Below are positions 8,018-15,634 of a DNA stretch of 44,862 nt, in pieces (the first letter of the stretch is position 1; every line of letters starts with the position of its first letter). Source of the DNA: Fibrobacter sp. (lineage in GTDB: Bacteria; Fibrobacterota; Fibrobacteria; Fibrobacterales; Fibrobacteraceae). The stretch covers positions 1-44,862 of the forward strand of contig JAILDK010000078.1 in assembly GCA_024689485.1 (NCBI GenBank), in the 5' to 3' direction. The notes below the pieces were generated by a model that was given only the letters and a program-made list of their open reading frames with translations, was not told the origin of the DNA and ran no database searches. The position numbers and the translations under genes are program-made.

Positions 8018-9635
8018 AACAAAGTTCATCGTCGTTACGGGCGGTGTGATTTCTGGTCTTGGAAAAGGTGTAGCCGCTGCGAGTATCGGCGCGCTTCTTT
8101 CGAATCGCCTGAAGGTGATTCCGGTCAAGTGCGACGGTTACTTGAATACGGACCCGGGTACGATGAACCCGACAGAGCACGGGGAAGTCTATGTGCTGGA
8201 TGACGGTGGCGAAGTCGATATGGACTTCGGTCACTACGAAAGATTCCTGAATGTCGTGGCGCGTTCGGAATGGAGCCTTACCATGGGTAAGGTTTTTAAG
8301 CTCATTCTGGAAAAGGAACGCCGCGGGGATTACCTCGGTCACACGGTGCAGTTTATTCCGCACGTGACGAACGCGATCAAGGAACACTTCTTTGAAGTGG
8401 CGAACAAGGAAAATGCAGACGTGTTGCTGATTGAAATCGGTGGTACGGTCGGTGACCTTGAAAACCAGTTCTTCATTGAAGCGGCCCGTCAGCTTTCGCA
8501 TGAAGTCGGCAGTGAAAACTGCATGTACGTGCATTTGACCTATGTTCCGATTCCTTCGGGCGTAAAAGAACAGAAGTCCAAGCCGACGCAGATGTCTGTT
8601 CGCGAATTGAACGAACGCGGCATTTATCCGGATATCATCATCGCACGCTGCGAAGAATTCTTGAAACCGCATATCAAGGAAAAGATCGGTCTGTTCTGCA
8701 ACTTGCCGGCATCCCATGTGATTTCGGGCGTGGACGTGAAGCACGTTTACGAATGCCCGCTCGTTTATGACAAGGAAGGCATTCCGGAAATCCTCTTGAA
8801 GAAGCTCCGCATTTACGCACCGCCGAAACTCGACACGTGGAGCCGTCTTGTGGATACGATGAACCGCAACGACAGCAATCCGCGCAAGGTTTTGAACGTC
8901 GCCATCGGCGGCAAGTACACCCGTCTTGAAGATTCCTATGCAAGCATTGTCGAATCCTTGAACCATGCCGCCGCGCATCTCGATGTGCATGTGGAAATCC
9001 GCTGGATCGATACGGAAAAGCTCGAACAGCATCCGGAAGAAGTCGAAGCGGATATGCAGGGAATTGACGCGGTCATCATTCCGGGCGGCTTTGGCACGCG
9101 CGGTATCGAAGGCAAGGTCGTTCTGATTCAGTATGTGCGTGAACACAACATTCCGTTCCTCGGCATTTGCTACGGCATGCAGCTCGCGGTGGTGGAATTT
9201 GCCCGTCACGTCTGCGGCATGAAGGAAGCCGGCACAATGGAAACCGAATCTCCGAAGCATCATGTGAAGGATCCGGTGATCGCTTACTTGCCGGGTCAGG
9301 ACAAGATCAAGGAAATGGGTGCGACCATGCGCCTCGGCGGTCATGACGTTTTGATTCGCAAGGATTCCCTCGCCGAAAAGGTTTACGGCGCATCGGAAAT
9401 CCGCGAACGCTTCCGTCACCGTTACGAAGTGAACCCGCAGTACGTGGAAAAGCTCGAAAAGGGCGGCCTCGTGTTCTCGGGCAAGGCTAAAAATGAAGAC
9501 ATCATGCAGATCATGGAAATTCCGGGTCATCCGTATTTCATGGCTTGCCAGTTCCATCCGGAACTCAAGAGCTCCCTTCTGCATCCGGCGCCACTCTTCC
9601 TCGGCCTGTTGAAGGCGGCCGATGAACGCGCCTGA
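7995..9635 (+). CDS. pyrG: CTP synthase
   Basis: PyrG makes CTP from UTP with ATP and glutamine. The 546 residues comprise the synthetase domain, with KFIVVTGGVISGLGKG at the N-terminus (P-loop-like), and a class I glutamine amidotransferase domain with nucleophile C392 in GICYGMQ and the His/Glu pair in FHPE near residue 525. It lies between kdsB and the comEA-like gene, overlapping both (23 and 14 bp). No frame damage is seen. Confidence 0.96.
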   Translation: MENQYNGKTKFIVVTGGVISGLGKGVAAASIGALLSNRLKVIPVKCDGYLNTDPGTMNPTEHGEVYVLDDGGEVDMDFGHYERFLNVVARSEWSLTMGKVFKLILEKERRGDYLGHTVQFIPHVTNAIKEHFFEVANKENADVLLIEIGGTVGDLENQFFIEAARQLSHEVGSENCMYVHLTYVPIPSGVKEQKSKPTQMSVRELNERGIYPDIIIARCEEFLKPHIKEKIGLFCNLPASHVISGVDVKHVYECPLVYDKEGIPEILLKKLRIYAPPKLDTWSRLVDTMNRNDSNPRKVLNVAIGGKYTRLEDSYASIVESLNHAAAHLDVHVEIRWIDTEKLEQHPEEVEADMQGIDAVIIPGGFGTRGIEGKVVLIQYVREHNIPFLGICYGMQLAVVEFARHVCGMKEAGTMETESPKHHVKDPVIAYLPGQDKIKEMGATMRLGGHDVLIRKDSLAEKVYGASEIRERFRHRYEVNPQYVEKLEKGGLVFSGKAKNEDIMQIMEIPGHPYFMACQFHPELKSSLLHPAPLFLGLLKAADERA

Positions 9636-10068
9636 GAAAAAGGTCTTTATATTAGCCCTCTTTCTTTTTGCCCTGGGCATTCTCGTTCAGGTTTCCCCGT
9701 GGGATCCTGTGCCGCAGATCGAGACGTTCTCGTATGCGGAACAGTCCCGGGAAGCCTTCAAAAATGAAAATGATCCAAACGGACGCGTTCAAAACGAACC
9801 GTCCGGGCTAAAAGAGTCTGCGAAAAAGGGGAATATTTCCCGGAATTCGAAAAAAACAAAGCCTGCGGTCCATTTTCCGATTGCAATTAACCGCGCGACG
9901 GCAGAGGAGCTCTGCGCCATTCAGGGCGTCGGTCCGAAGCTTGCGGAAAAAATTCTTGCATACCGTTCTTCCCATGGGCGCTTTTCAGGGCCTTCGGACC
10001 TCAAAAAAGTCTCCGGAATTGGAAAGAAAAAAGCGGAAAAGATCCTCACCTTTGTTATTTTTGACTAG
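9622..10068 (+). CDS. ComEA-like helix-hairpin-helix protein
   Basis: The 148-residue product has one N-terminal membrane segment (about 6-23), a charged Asn/Lys-rich linker, and a C-terminal double helix-hairpin-helix DNA-binding domain (about 85-147) with GVGPKLAEKIL and GIGKKKAEKIL. This is the layout of ComEA, the DNA receptor of competence machinery, tethered so that the domain faces the periplasm. It overlaps pyrG by 14 bp and is followed 35 bp later by pilus genes, which fits a pilus-linked DNA uptake role. No comEC is in the window, so uptake itself is inference. Confidence 0.8.
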   Translation: MNAPEKKVFILALFLFALGILVQVSPWDPVPQIETFSYAEQSREAFKNENDPNGRVQNEPSGLKESAKKGNISRNSKKTKPAVHFPIAINRATAEELCAIQGVGPKLAEKILAYRSSHGRFSGPSDLKKVSGIGKKKAEKILTFVIFD

Positions 10069-10088
10069 TTTTAAGGGAAATAGGAACG

Positions 10089-10094
10089 TAAGTT
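10089..10094 (+). promoter_or_regulatory. possible -10 for pilM-like gene
   Basis: TAAGTT lies 9 nt before the ATG at 10104 in the 35-bp gap after the comEA-like gene, matching the spacing seen at thiL. No good ribosome site is visible. Weak evidence. Confidence 0.2.
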
Positions 10095-10103
10095 TTTGAT
10101 ACT

Positions 10104-11012
10104 ATGGAAGATACAAAGTTACATCTAGGAATTGAGGCGGGCGAAGTTCTTCTCAAGGTGGCTCTCTACGATCCCCAGGAAAAGAAGGTCGTCAAAACGG
10201 CTATTCTCAACACGGAAACGAATCCGTTGGATGACGTGTCCTCGTTTGAGGGTGCTCTCCAGGCTTGGCTTGCCGAAAATGAAGGCGTTCAAATCGATAC
10301 GGTTTCTTTGACCGTTTCGTCCTTCCGCGCCATTGTGCGTCAGTTGTATGTTCCGCCAGAGGCGAAGAACGTGCGCGAATACCTGCACTGGTATTTGGGC
10401 AACCTCATCAATGCGAATGTCGATGACTATGCGCTCGATTTTGTGGAACTCGGTGGTTCTGCGGAACTCGGCCGTACGGTTTTGATGATCGCAATGCGCA
10501 AGACCTGGGTGAACTCGGTCAGAAAGGGCTTCCGCAATCAGCAGATTGCGCCGAAGATCCTCGAAGTCGATGCGATTTCCCTGATGAATCTTTTGGAAGA
10601 GGGCGGCGTTCTCGATAACAAGCTCCAGTGTGTGATCAAGGCCGATGTGACGGGCGTGATGCTCATGTGGGCTTCGAAGGAAGATTTGCGCGCTCTGCGT
10701 TGCTGCTCGACTCTTGACCTGGCGGGCAAGGATCGCGAAGAAGCTTACGAACTGCTTTCCCAGAATATCGCCAAGCAGGTGGAAGATGCCGCTTTCGCAA
10801 ACGGTGTGGCTGTGAACCAGTACACGCTCTGTGGCGAACTCGCAAGCGACCTTCTCTTTGTGGAAAAGCTCCGCAAGGCGCTGGGTGACAAGCCGATTTC
10901 GCTGATGGACTCCTTCCCGGAAATTCGTCTTCCGGTGGATGAAGAAAGTGCGAACCATGTGCTTTCTTGCGCGGGCGCCATCGGTGTAGCTTTGAGGGGT
11001 GCGAAACAATGA
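10104..11012 (+). CDS. pilM: PilM-like actin-fold pilus assembly protein
   Basis: The 302-residue cytoplasmic protein resembles PilM/GspL-type actin-fold proteins that link pilus ATPases to the inner-membrane PilN/PilO platform. It shows an N-terminal LGIEAGEVLLKVALYD strand pair, a central IDTVSLTVSSFRAIVRQL segment, and a C-terminal SCAGAIGVALRG that matches the end of PilM. It is shorter than typical PilM (about 350), and the phosphate-binding glycine motif is degenerate, so ATP binding may be lost. Its stop overlaps the next gene (ATGA), which looks like PilN/PilO. The context supports the call more than sequence identity does. Confidence 0.65.
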   Translation: MEDTKLHLGIEAGEVLLKVALYDPQEKKVVKTAILNTETNPLDDVSSFEGALQAWLAENEGVQIDTVSLTVSSFRAIVRQLYVPPEAKNVREYLHWYLGNLINANVDDYALDFVELGGSAELGRTVLMIAMRKTWVNSVRKGFRNQQIAPKILEVDAISLMNLLEEGGVLDNKLQCVIKADVTGVMLMWASKEDLRALRCCSTLDLAGKDREEAYELLSQNIAKQVEDAAFANGVAVNQYTLCGELASDLLFVEKLRKALGDKPISLMDSFPEIRLPVDEESANHVLSCAGAIGVALRGAKQ

Positions 11013-12028
11013 TTGAACTGAACTTGATTGATGCGGTGACTCAATCCGCAACGATTCCTTCGATGCCGGTTACGCCGGCTGCTGTTTCGACGTCGAAAAA
11101 GAACAAGCGTCCTCTGATGATTGCGGCTGCCGCTGCGGTCGTGATTGTGCTTTTGTTCGGCATTTTGAAAGTCGCCGGCGTTCCTCATGCGCTGGAAGGC
11201 GTTTTGCCGGCTCCGCTTGTGGCGGCTTTGGGCATTGAAGATCCGAGCCGTACGGGTCCTGCGATGGAATCTCGCAGTGCCGGTCAGACGACCACGGCCG
11301 GTGGTACGATTGCCAGCCGTCGCGCAGAAGAACAGGCCGCTGCGGTGCGCAGGGCCCAGCTGAGTTCTCCGGAACGCGTGGTGCAGGCTGTGCAGCCGAG
11401 CATTTTCCCGACGGAAAAGCGTGGCGATTATGCTTCCAAGCTTCCGATGCAGAAGGTCTTCTACCAGAAGGCGATGGCGGCCCAGGTTTTCACATTTGTG
11501 AATGCGGTGACCCCGGAAGGCATCAGCTTTGCGGACTTGATGTATGCGGCCCCGAACTATTACTTTATTCGTGGCGTTGCAGAAACTCCGGTGATTCAGC
11601 GTAGCTACTTGGAACGTTTGAAGATGGGCAGTACGGAATTCAAGACTCCGGAACTTCCGGAAAACGCGCCGGCGACGGCCGTGACGGTTTACGGCGTTTT
11701 GAATTCGAAGCCGGAATCTACCAATGGCGCAGCTCCGTTTGTGAAGGATGCGGAAGTTGCGAAGGAAATCGAAGCGCTCCGCGGTCTTGATGCAAACAAC
11801 CGCTTGCAACTTTCCGGCTTGAAGCATCCGAAGGTCGAAGACTTTGGTGTTTACAAGAGCTACACGTACAACGTAACGACCCGAGCTGATTTCCAGACGG
11901 TTCTCGGCTTTGTGGACGCTCTTTCGAAGAGCCAGGTCCGCGTTGGCGTGGAAAAGATCAAGATGACTGCCGCTGGCAAGAAGGGCATCTCGACGACGAT
12001 GACTCTTGTCATTTACACTTCGAATTAA
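11009..12028 (+). CDS. PilN/PilO-like inner-membrane pilus protein
   Basis: I chose the ATG at 11009, which overlaps the pilM stop. The 339 residues have a short cytoplasmic N-terminus starting IELNLID (PilN typically begins with a similar INLL-type segment that binds PilM), one transmembrane helix near 33-53, an Ala/Thr-rich stretch, and a periplasmic C-terminal part (about 270-339) with alternating strands like the ferredoxin-like fold of PilO. It may combine PilN and PilO roles in one protein. No separate pilO, pilP or pilQ follows; the next gene is rsmD. Confidence 0.55.
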   Translation: MIELNLIDAVTQSATIPSMPVTPAAVSTSKKNKRPLMIAAAAAVVIVLLFGILKVAGVPHALEGVLPAPLVAALGIEDPSRTGPAMESRSAGQTTTAGGTIASRRAEEQAAAVRRAQLSSPERVVQAVQPSIFPTEKRGDYASKLPMQKVFYQKAMAAQVFTFVNAVTPEGISFADLMYAAPNYYFIRGVAETPVIQRSYLERLKMGSTEFKTPELPENAPATAVTVYGVLNSKPESTNGAAPFVKDAEVAKEIEALRGLDANNRLQLSGLKHPKVEDFGVYKSYTYNVTTRADFQTVLGFVDALSKSQVRVGVEKIKMTAAGKKGISTTMTLVIYTSN

Positions 12029-12031
12029 TCC

Positions 12032-12565
12032 ATGGCCATTCGCATTACGGGCGGCACATTTCGTGGCCGCCAAATCGCCTCGCCTTTGACATCGAAAACC
12101 CGCCCGACGGGTGCGATGGCGCGCGAGGCGCTTTTTAATATTCTCCAAGACGTTGAAGGCTTTCACGTGCTCGACCTTTTTGCAGGCTCGGGCTGCGTGG
12201 GAATCGAAGCGGTGAGCCGTGGCGCGGAAAGCGTGACCGCGGTCGAAAAGAACGGCGCCCAGGCGCGTTCGCTGTCGGCTTCGTACAAGTCCTTGGACGC
12301 TTCCGATAAACTTCATTTGTGCGTAACCGAAGCGCAGAGCTTTTTACAGAAGGCTCTTCTCTCGGAAGAGCGTTTTGACCTGATATACGCGGACCCTCCG
12401 TTTACAGAGGCTTACCCGGATTTGCGCCCGTTTTTACAGCTCTTGAAGCCGACGGGAACCGCCGTGTTTGAAGTCCCGTCGAGGAATGTTCCTGAATGGA
12501 CGAATGAAGGCCGAATCCGCCGTTATGGCGAAAGTTCGCTCGTCTTCTTCTCGGCATCTTTGTAA
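12032..12565 (+). CDS. rsmD: 16S rRNA (guanine966-N2)-methyltransferase
   Basis: RsmD methylates G966 of 16S rRNA using S-adenosylmethionine. The 177-residue length is normal. It has the N-terminal RITGGTFRGR signature, the SAM-binding motif DLFAGSGCVGIEA (about 49-61), and the catalytic DPPF at 121-124. The start is 3 nt after the preceding stop. coaD follows at once, a very common pairing across bacteria. Confidence 0.93.
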   Translation: MAIRITGGTFRGRQIASPLTSKTRPTGAMAREALFNILQDVEGFHVLDLFAGSGCVGIEAVSRGAESVTAVEKNGAQARSLSASYKSLDASDKLHLCVTEAQSFLQKALLSEERFDLIYADPPFTEAYPDLRPFLQLLKPTGTAVFEVPSRNVPEWTNEGRIRRYGESSLVFFSASL

Positions 12566-12568
12566 ATT
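12563..12568 (+). promoter_or_regulatory. -10-like TAAATT, leaderless start of coaD
   Basis: TAAATT ends 6 nt before the coaD ATG and overlaps the end of rsmD. No Shine-Dalgarno lies between. It has the same geometry as at recG, ruvX, GNAT and others, so coaD may also be transcribed from its own leaderless promoter. Confidence 0.45.
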
Positions 12569-12574
12569 TGGGCT

Positions 12575-13060
12575 ATGGACCGTATAGCCGTTTTTGCGGG
12601 ATCCTTTGATCCCTTTACCGTTGCACATTTAGCCATTGTCAGAAGGGCCTGTGCCATTTTTGACCGTGTGATCGTGGTCGTCGGAAAGAATGTTCAGAAG
12701 CATTCCCTTTTGAGCGTGGAAACGCGCATGCGTTTTATTCAAAAGGCGACGGCGAACCTGAAAAATGTGACGGTCGATTCTTTTGACGGCTTGACGGTGG
12801 AATACATGAAAAAGTCCGGGGCCAAGTTCCTTGTGCGCGGAATCCGTTCTGCGGTGGAATTTGACGCGGAAAGAAATCTCGCGTGGAACAATCAGATGCT
12901 GTACCCGGAAGCGGAAACGGTCTTTTTGCAGATCGAACCGGAATACGCTTCGATCTCGAGTTCTGCGGTGCGCGAAATTTTGCACTTTGGTGGTGACGTC
13001 TCGAAGATGATCCCGGCGGAGTTCTTCCCCGACTTGATTTCCGAAACGGAGAAACATTAA
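12575..13060 (+). CDS. coaD: phosphopantetheine adenylyltransferase
   Basis: CoaD transfers AMP to 4'-phosphopantetheine, the penultimate step of coenzyme A synthesis. The 161 residues include the nucleotidyltransferase motif GSFDPFTVAH (9-18), where the usual TxGH is TVAH, and the C-terminal ISSSAVRE motif near 128. Otherwise typical. It is followed with no gap by the rhomboid gene. Confidence 0.95.
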   Translation: MDRIAVFAGSFDPFTVAHLAIVRRACAIFDRVIVVVGKNVQKHSLLSVETRMRFIQKATANLKNVTVDSFDGLTVEYMKKSGAKFLVRGIRSAVEFDAERNLAWNNQMLYPEAETVFLQIEPEYASISSSAVREILHFGGDVSKMIPAEFFPDLISETEKH

Positions 13061-13891
13061 ATGTTTGGATTAAAACCCTTTCGTTATCTTTCTTCTCCCA
13101 TTCGCACGTTGCTGATCATCAATCTGGTGGTCTTCGGCATTTGCTATTTGGCGAGACTTTTCAATTTGGACGGTATTTATACCTACCTCGTCGGCTATGG
13201 GGCGCTGGTGCCGGTGGCTTATGAGCAGGTGTGGCGCTATTTGACCTATGCCTTTGTGCATGTGGATCTTTGGCACTTCCTCTTTAACATGCTTGCGCTT
13301 TGGATGTTCGGCGACGATGTGGCGATGGCGATCGGCTTTAGGCGCTTCTGGATTTTGTACCTGTTCTGCGCGGTGTTTGCCGGTGTGTTCAGCATTCCGT
13401 TCTACCTGTTTGGGGCGATGTCGCCGATGACGTTTATCATCGGGGCTTCGGGTGCTTTGATGGGCGTCTTTGTGGCGTATGCAAGGCTTTTCCCGGAACG
13501 CGGCATTTTGATGTTCTTTATCATTCCGATGAAGATCAAGCATGCGATTTGGATTTTTGTGGCTTTGGACGTGATGTTTGCGGGTTCGGGCGATACGATT
13601 GCGCACTTTACGCATTTGGGCGGTATCGCTTCCGGATTCCTTTGCATGTATCTGTTCGACAACAGCATTTGGGACAAGCTCCGTGGAGAGTTCAAGGAAC
13701 GCCGTCAAGGCAAACCGGCCGGTACGCCGGAGGATCCGCTCGAAGGCGAAGTCCGTTTTATGGACCGTCAGAAGCAGCTGGATTTGATCTTGAAAAAAGT
13801 CAGCGATGGGGGAGTGAATTCTCTCTCGGAAGCGGAAAAATCATTCTTAGTGGAGGAAAGCGCTCGCCGCCGCGGCGGTCGTCGTTTTTAA
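13061..13891 (+). CDS. rhomboid-family intramembrane serine protease
   Basis: The 276-residue protein has about six transmembrane helices in its first 205 residues, with catalytic S130 in GASGALMG and the partner histidine in THLGG (H185; H182 is nearby). Rhomboids cut transmembrane substrates inside the inner membrane. A soluble C-terminal tail of about 70 residues (charged, ending RRRGGRRF) is probably cytoplasmic. It starts directly after the coaD stop, so it is likely translationally coupled. The substrate is unknown. Confidence 0.88.
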   Translation: MFGLKPFRYLSSPIRTLLIINLVVFGICYLARLFNLDGIYTYLVGYGALVPVAYEQVWRYLTYAFVHVDLWHFLFNMLALWMFGDDVAMAIGFRRFWILYLFCAVFAGVFSIPFYLFGAMSPMTFIIGASGALMGVFVAYARLFPERGILMFFIIPMKIKHAIWIFVALDVMFAGSGDTIAHFTHLGGIASGFLCMYLFDNSIWDKLRGEFKERRQGKPAGTPEDPLEGEVRFMDRQKQLDLILKKVSDGGVNSLSEAEKSFLVEESARRRGGRRF

Positions 13892-13899
13892 GGAGTCTT

Positions 13900-14868
13900 A
13901 TGAAAAAAGTTTTAGGATTTGGTGCTGCTCTTGTCGACATGCTCGCTCAGGTTGACGATGCTTGGATTCAGAAGGTCAAGCTGCAGAAGGGCGGTCAGTG
14001 CTCGGTCAATTATCCGACGCTAAAGAAGATTATGGACCAGGTCGAAAATCCGCAGATGGTTCCGGGTGGAGCAGCCTGCAATACGATGGTCGGCGTGGCA
14101 AAGCTCGGCGGTAAGGCTTCCTTTATTTCGAAGGTGGGCCGCGATGAACTCGGCGAACTTTTTGCAAAGCACTTGGCGGACAGCGGTGTCGAAAATCGCA
14201 TGCTTTCTTCTTCGACGGCAACGGGTACGGTTCTTTCGGCGGTGACGCCGGATGCGGAACGCACCATGGTGACTTTCCTCGGCGCTTCGAACGAAGTGGT
14301 CGCTTCGGAAATCACGTCGGAACTTTTTGATAACGTCGGCATTCTGTACCTCGAAGGCTATCGCGCTTATGGCGAAGAATGCTTTGTGAAGACGGTGCAG
14401 GAAGCCCGCAAGCGCGGTGTGATGACCGCTTTTGACTTTGGCGCCTTTGGCGTGGTGAACGATTGCCGCCCGCTCTTTAACAAACTTTTTGCGGGTCGTG
14501 AACTCGACATTGTGATTGCGAACGAAGACGAAGCCAAGGCTTACACGGGTGAATCCGAAGAAGCGGCTCTTGAAAAGATTGCAAAGCTCTGCAAGATCGC
14601 CGTGGTGAAGCTCGGCAAGCGCGGTGCTTTGATTTCGAAGGACGGCGTGGTGACGCGCGTTCCGTGCGGTCCGGCCAAGGCTGTCGATACGACGGGTGCT
14701 GGCGACCTCTGGGCTTCGGGATTCCTTTACGGCATTCTTTCGGGCTGGGACATGGAACGCTCGGGCAAGCTCGGCAGCATCGTTTCGAACGAAGTGGTGC
14801 AGGTTGTCGGTGCAAAGATTCCGGAAGAAGGCTGGGCACGTATCCGTGAGGAAATGAAGAATGTCTAA
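13900..14868 (+). CDS. PfkB-family sugar/adenosine kinase
   Basis: The 322-residue product starts at the ATG at 13900, with AAGGAG 5-6 nt upstream; the frame is open further upstream but overlaps the rhomboid gene. Ribokinase-family features: N-terminal GFGAALVDML, GGAACNT near 52 (substrate-binding region), and DTTGAGD at 263-269 with the catalytic base D269. The sequence most resembles adenosine-kinase-like members found in bacteria, but the substrate cannot be fixed from sequence. It overlaps the next gene by 8 bp. Confidence 0.82.
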   Translation: MKKVLGFGAALVDMLAQVDDAWIQKVKLQKGGQCSVNYPTLKKIMDQVENPQMVPGGAACNTMVGVAKLGGKASFISKVGRDELGELFAKHLADSGVENRMLSSSTATGTVLSAVTPDAERTMVTFLGASNEVVASEITSELFDNVGILYLEGYRAYGEECFVKTVQEARKRGVMTAFDFGAFGVVNDCRPLFNKLFAGRELDIVIANEDEAKAYTGESEEAALEKIAKLCKIAVVKLGKRGALISKDGVVTRVPCGPAKAVDTTGAGDLWASGFLYGILSGWDMERSGKLGSIVSNEVVQVVGAKIPEEGWARIREEMKNV

Positions 14869-15628
14869 TGAAAGTGAACAGCTCGAATGGATGACGCTTG
14901 AAACCTTTGCGACGTCGGAAGAAGGCGAAGCTTTGGCGGCACTTCTCCAGGAAAATGCGATTGAAGCGAACCTGGTGAACGATGCGAACATGGGCGGTGA
15001 TCCGCTCGGGCTGGACTTTCAAAACCGTGGCGCGTCCTCTTGCATTGTGCGCGTCCACGCAAAAGACATCGACGCGGCCCGTCGCATTCTCGAAGCGGCA
15101 GTCCAGGCGGCTGCGGCAGAAGAAGCGGACGATGTGAGCCTTGAAATGCTTCAAAGCTTTAGCGATGAAGAGCTTCTGGAAATTCTGCAGAAGCCCGACG
15201 AATGGAATCCGGAAAACGTTTTACTCGCCAGAAAGATTCTTGCGTCGCATGGAAAAACTTATACCGAAGCGGACTTGAAGCGTTTGTTCGAAGAACGCGT
15301 CGAAGCGCTCCGCAAACCGGTAGAAGTCAAGACTTCGAGCTTGGCGTTTGCCTTTTTGGGCTGCGTGATTGCGCTTGTCGTTGCGGCTTTGCATTTTAGT
15401 TATGCGGGCGAAGCGAAGTTCCTTTATGCGCTTCTCGGCGGCGGCTTTTGCGCCTGTCTTTCGCTGATTGCGGGCATGAACTGGTGCAACCGTAAAAAGC
15501 GTTTGCCGAACGGTGAAAAGGTTTACGTTTTCGAAGCGTCTTTCCGCAAGAAAGCTCTGGTGGAATTGATCGTGGCGGCGCTTTCGCTCGCAGCGGTCGT
15601 TGCGGAAATCTTTATCCGCACCGCTTAA
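14861..15628 (+). CDS. DUF2007-type membrane protein
   Basis: The 255 residues begin with a DUF2007-like domain (about 11-75), a small fold with a short helix followed by a strand that ends IVRVHAKDIDAARRIL. A helical linker follows (about 85-150), then three hydrophobic helices near 163-185, 188-208 and 231-252. The domain is sometimes described as a putative signal-transducing domain; no partner is evident here. It is the last gene of the plus-strand run and ends 6 bp from the convergent recG stop. Confidence 0.65.
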   Translation: MSNESEQLEWMTLETFATSEEGEALAALLQENAIEANLVNDANMGGDPLGLDFQNRGASSCIVRVHAKDIDAARRILEAAVQAAAAEEADDVSLEMLQSFSDEELLEILQKPDEWNPENVLLARKILASHGKTYTEADLKRLFEERVEALRKPVEVKTSSLAFAFLGCVIALVVAALHFSYAGEAKFLYALLGGGFCACLSLIAGMNWCNRKKRLPNGEKVYVFEASFRKKALVELIVAALSLAAVVAEIFIRTA

Positions 15629-15634
15629 ATCTTT

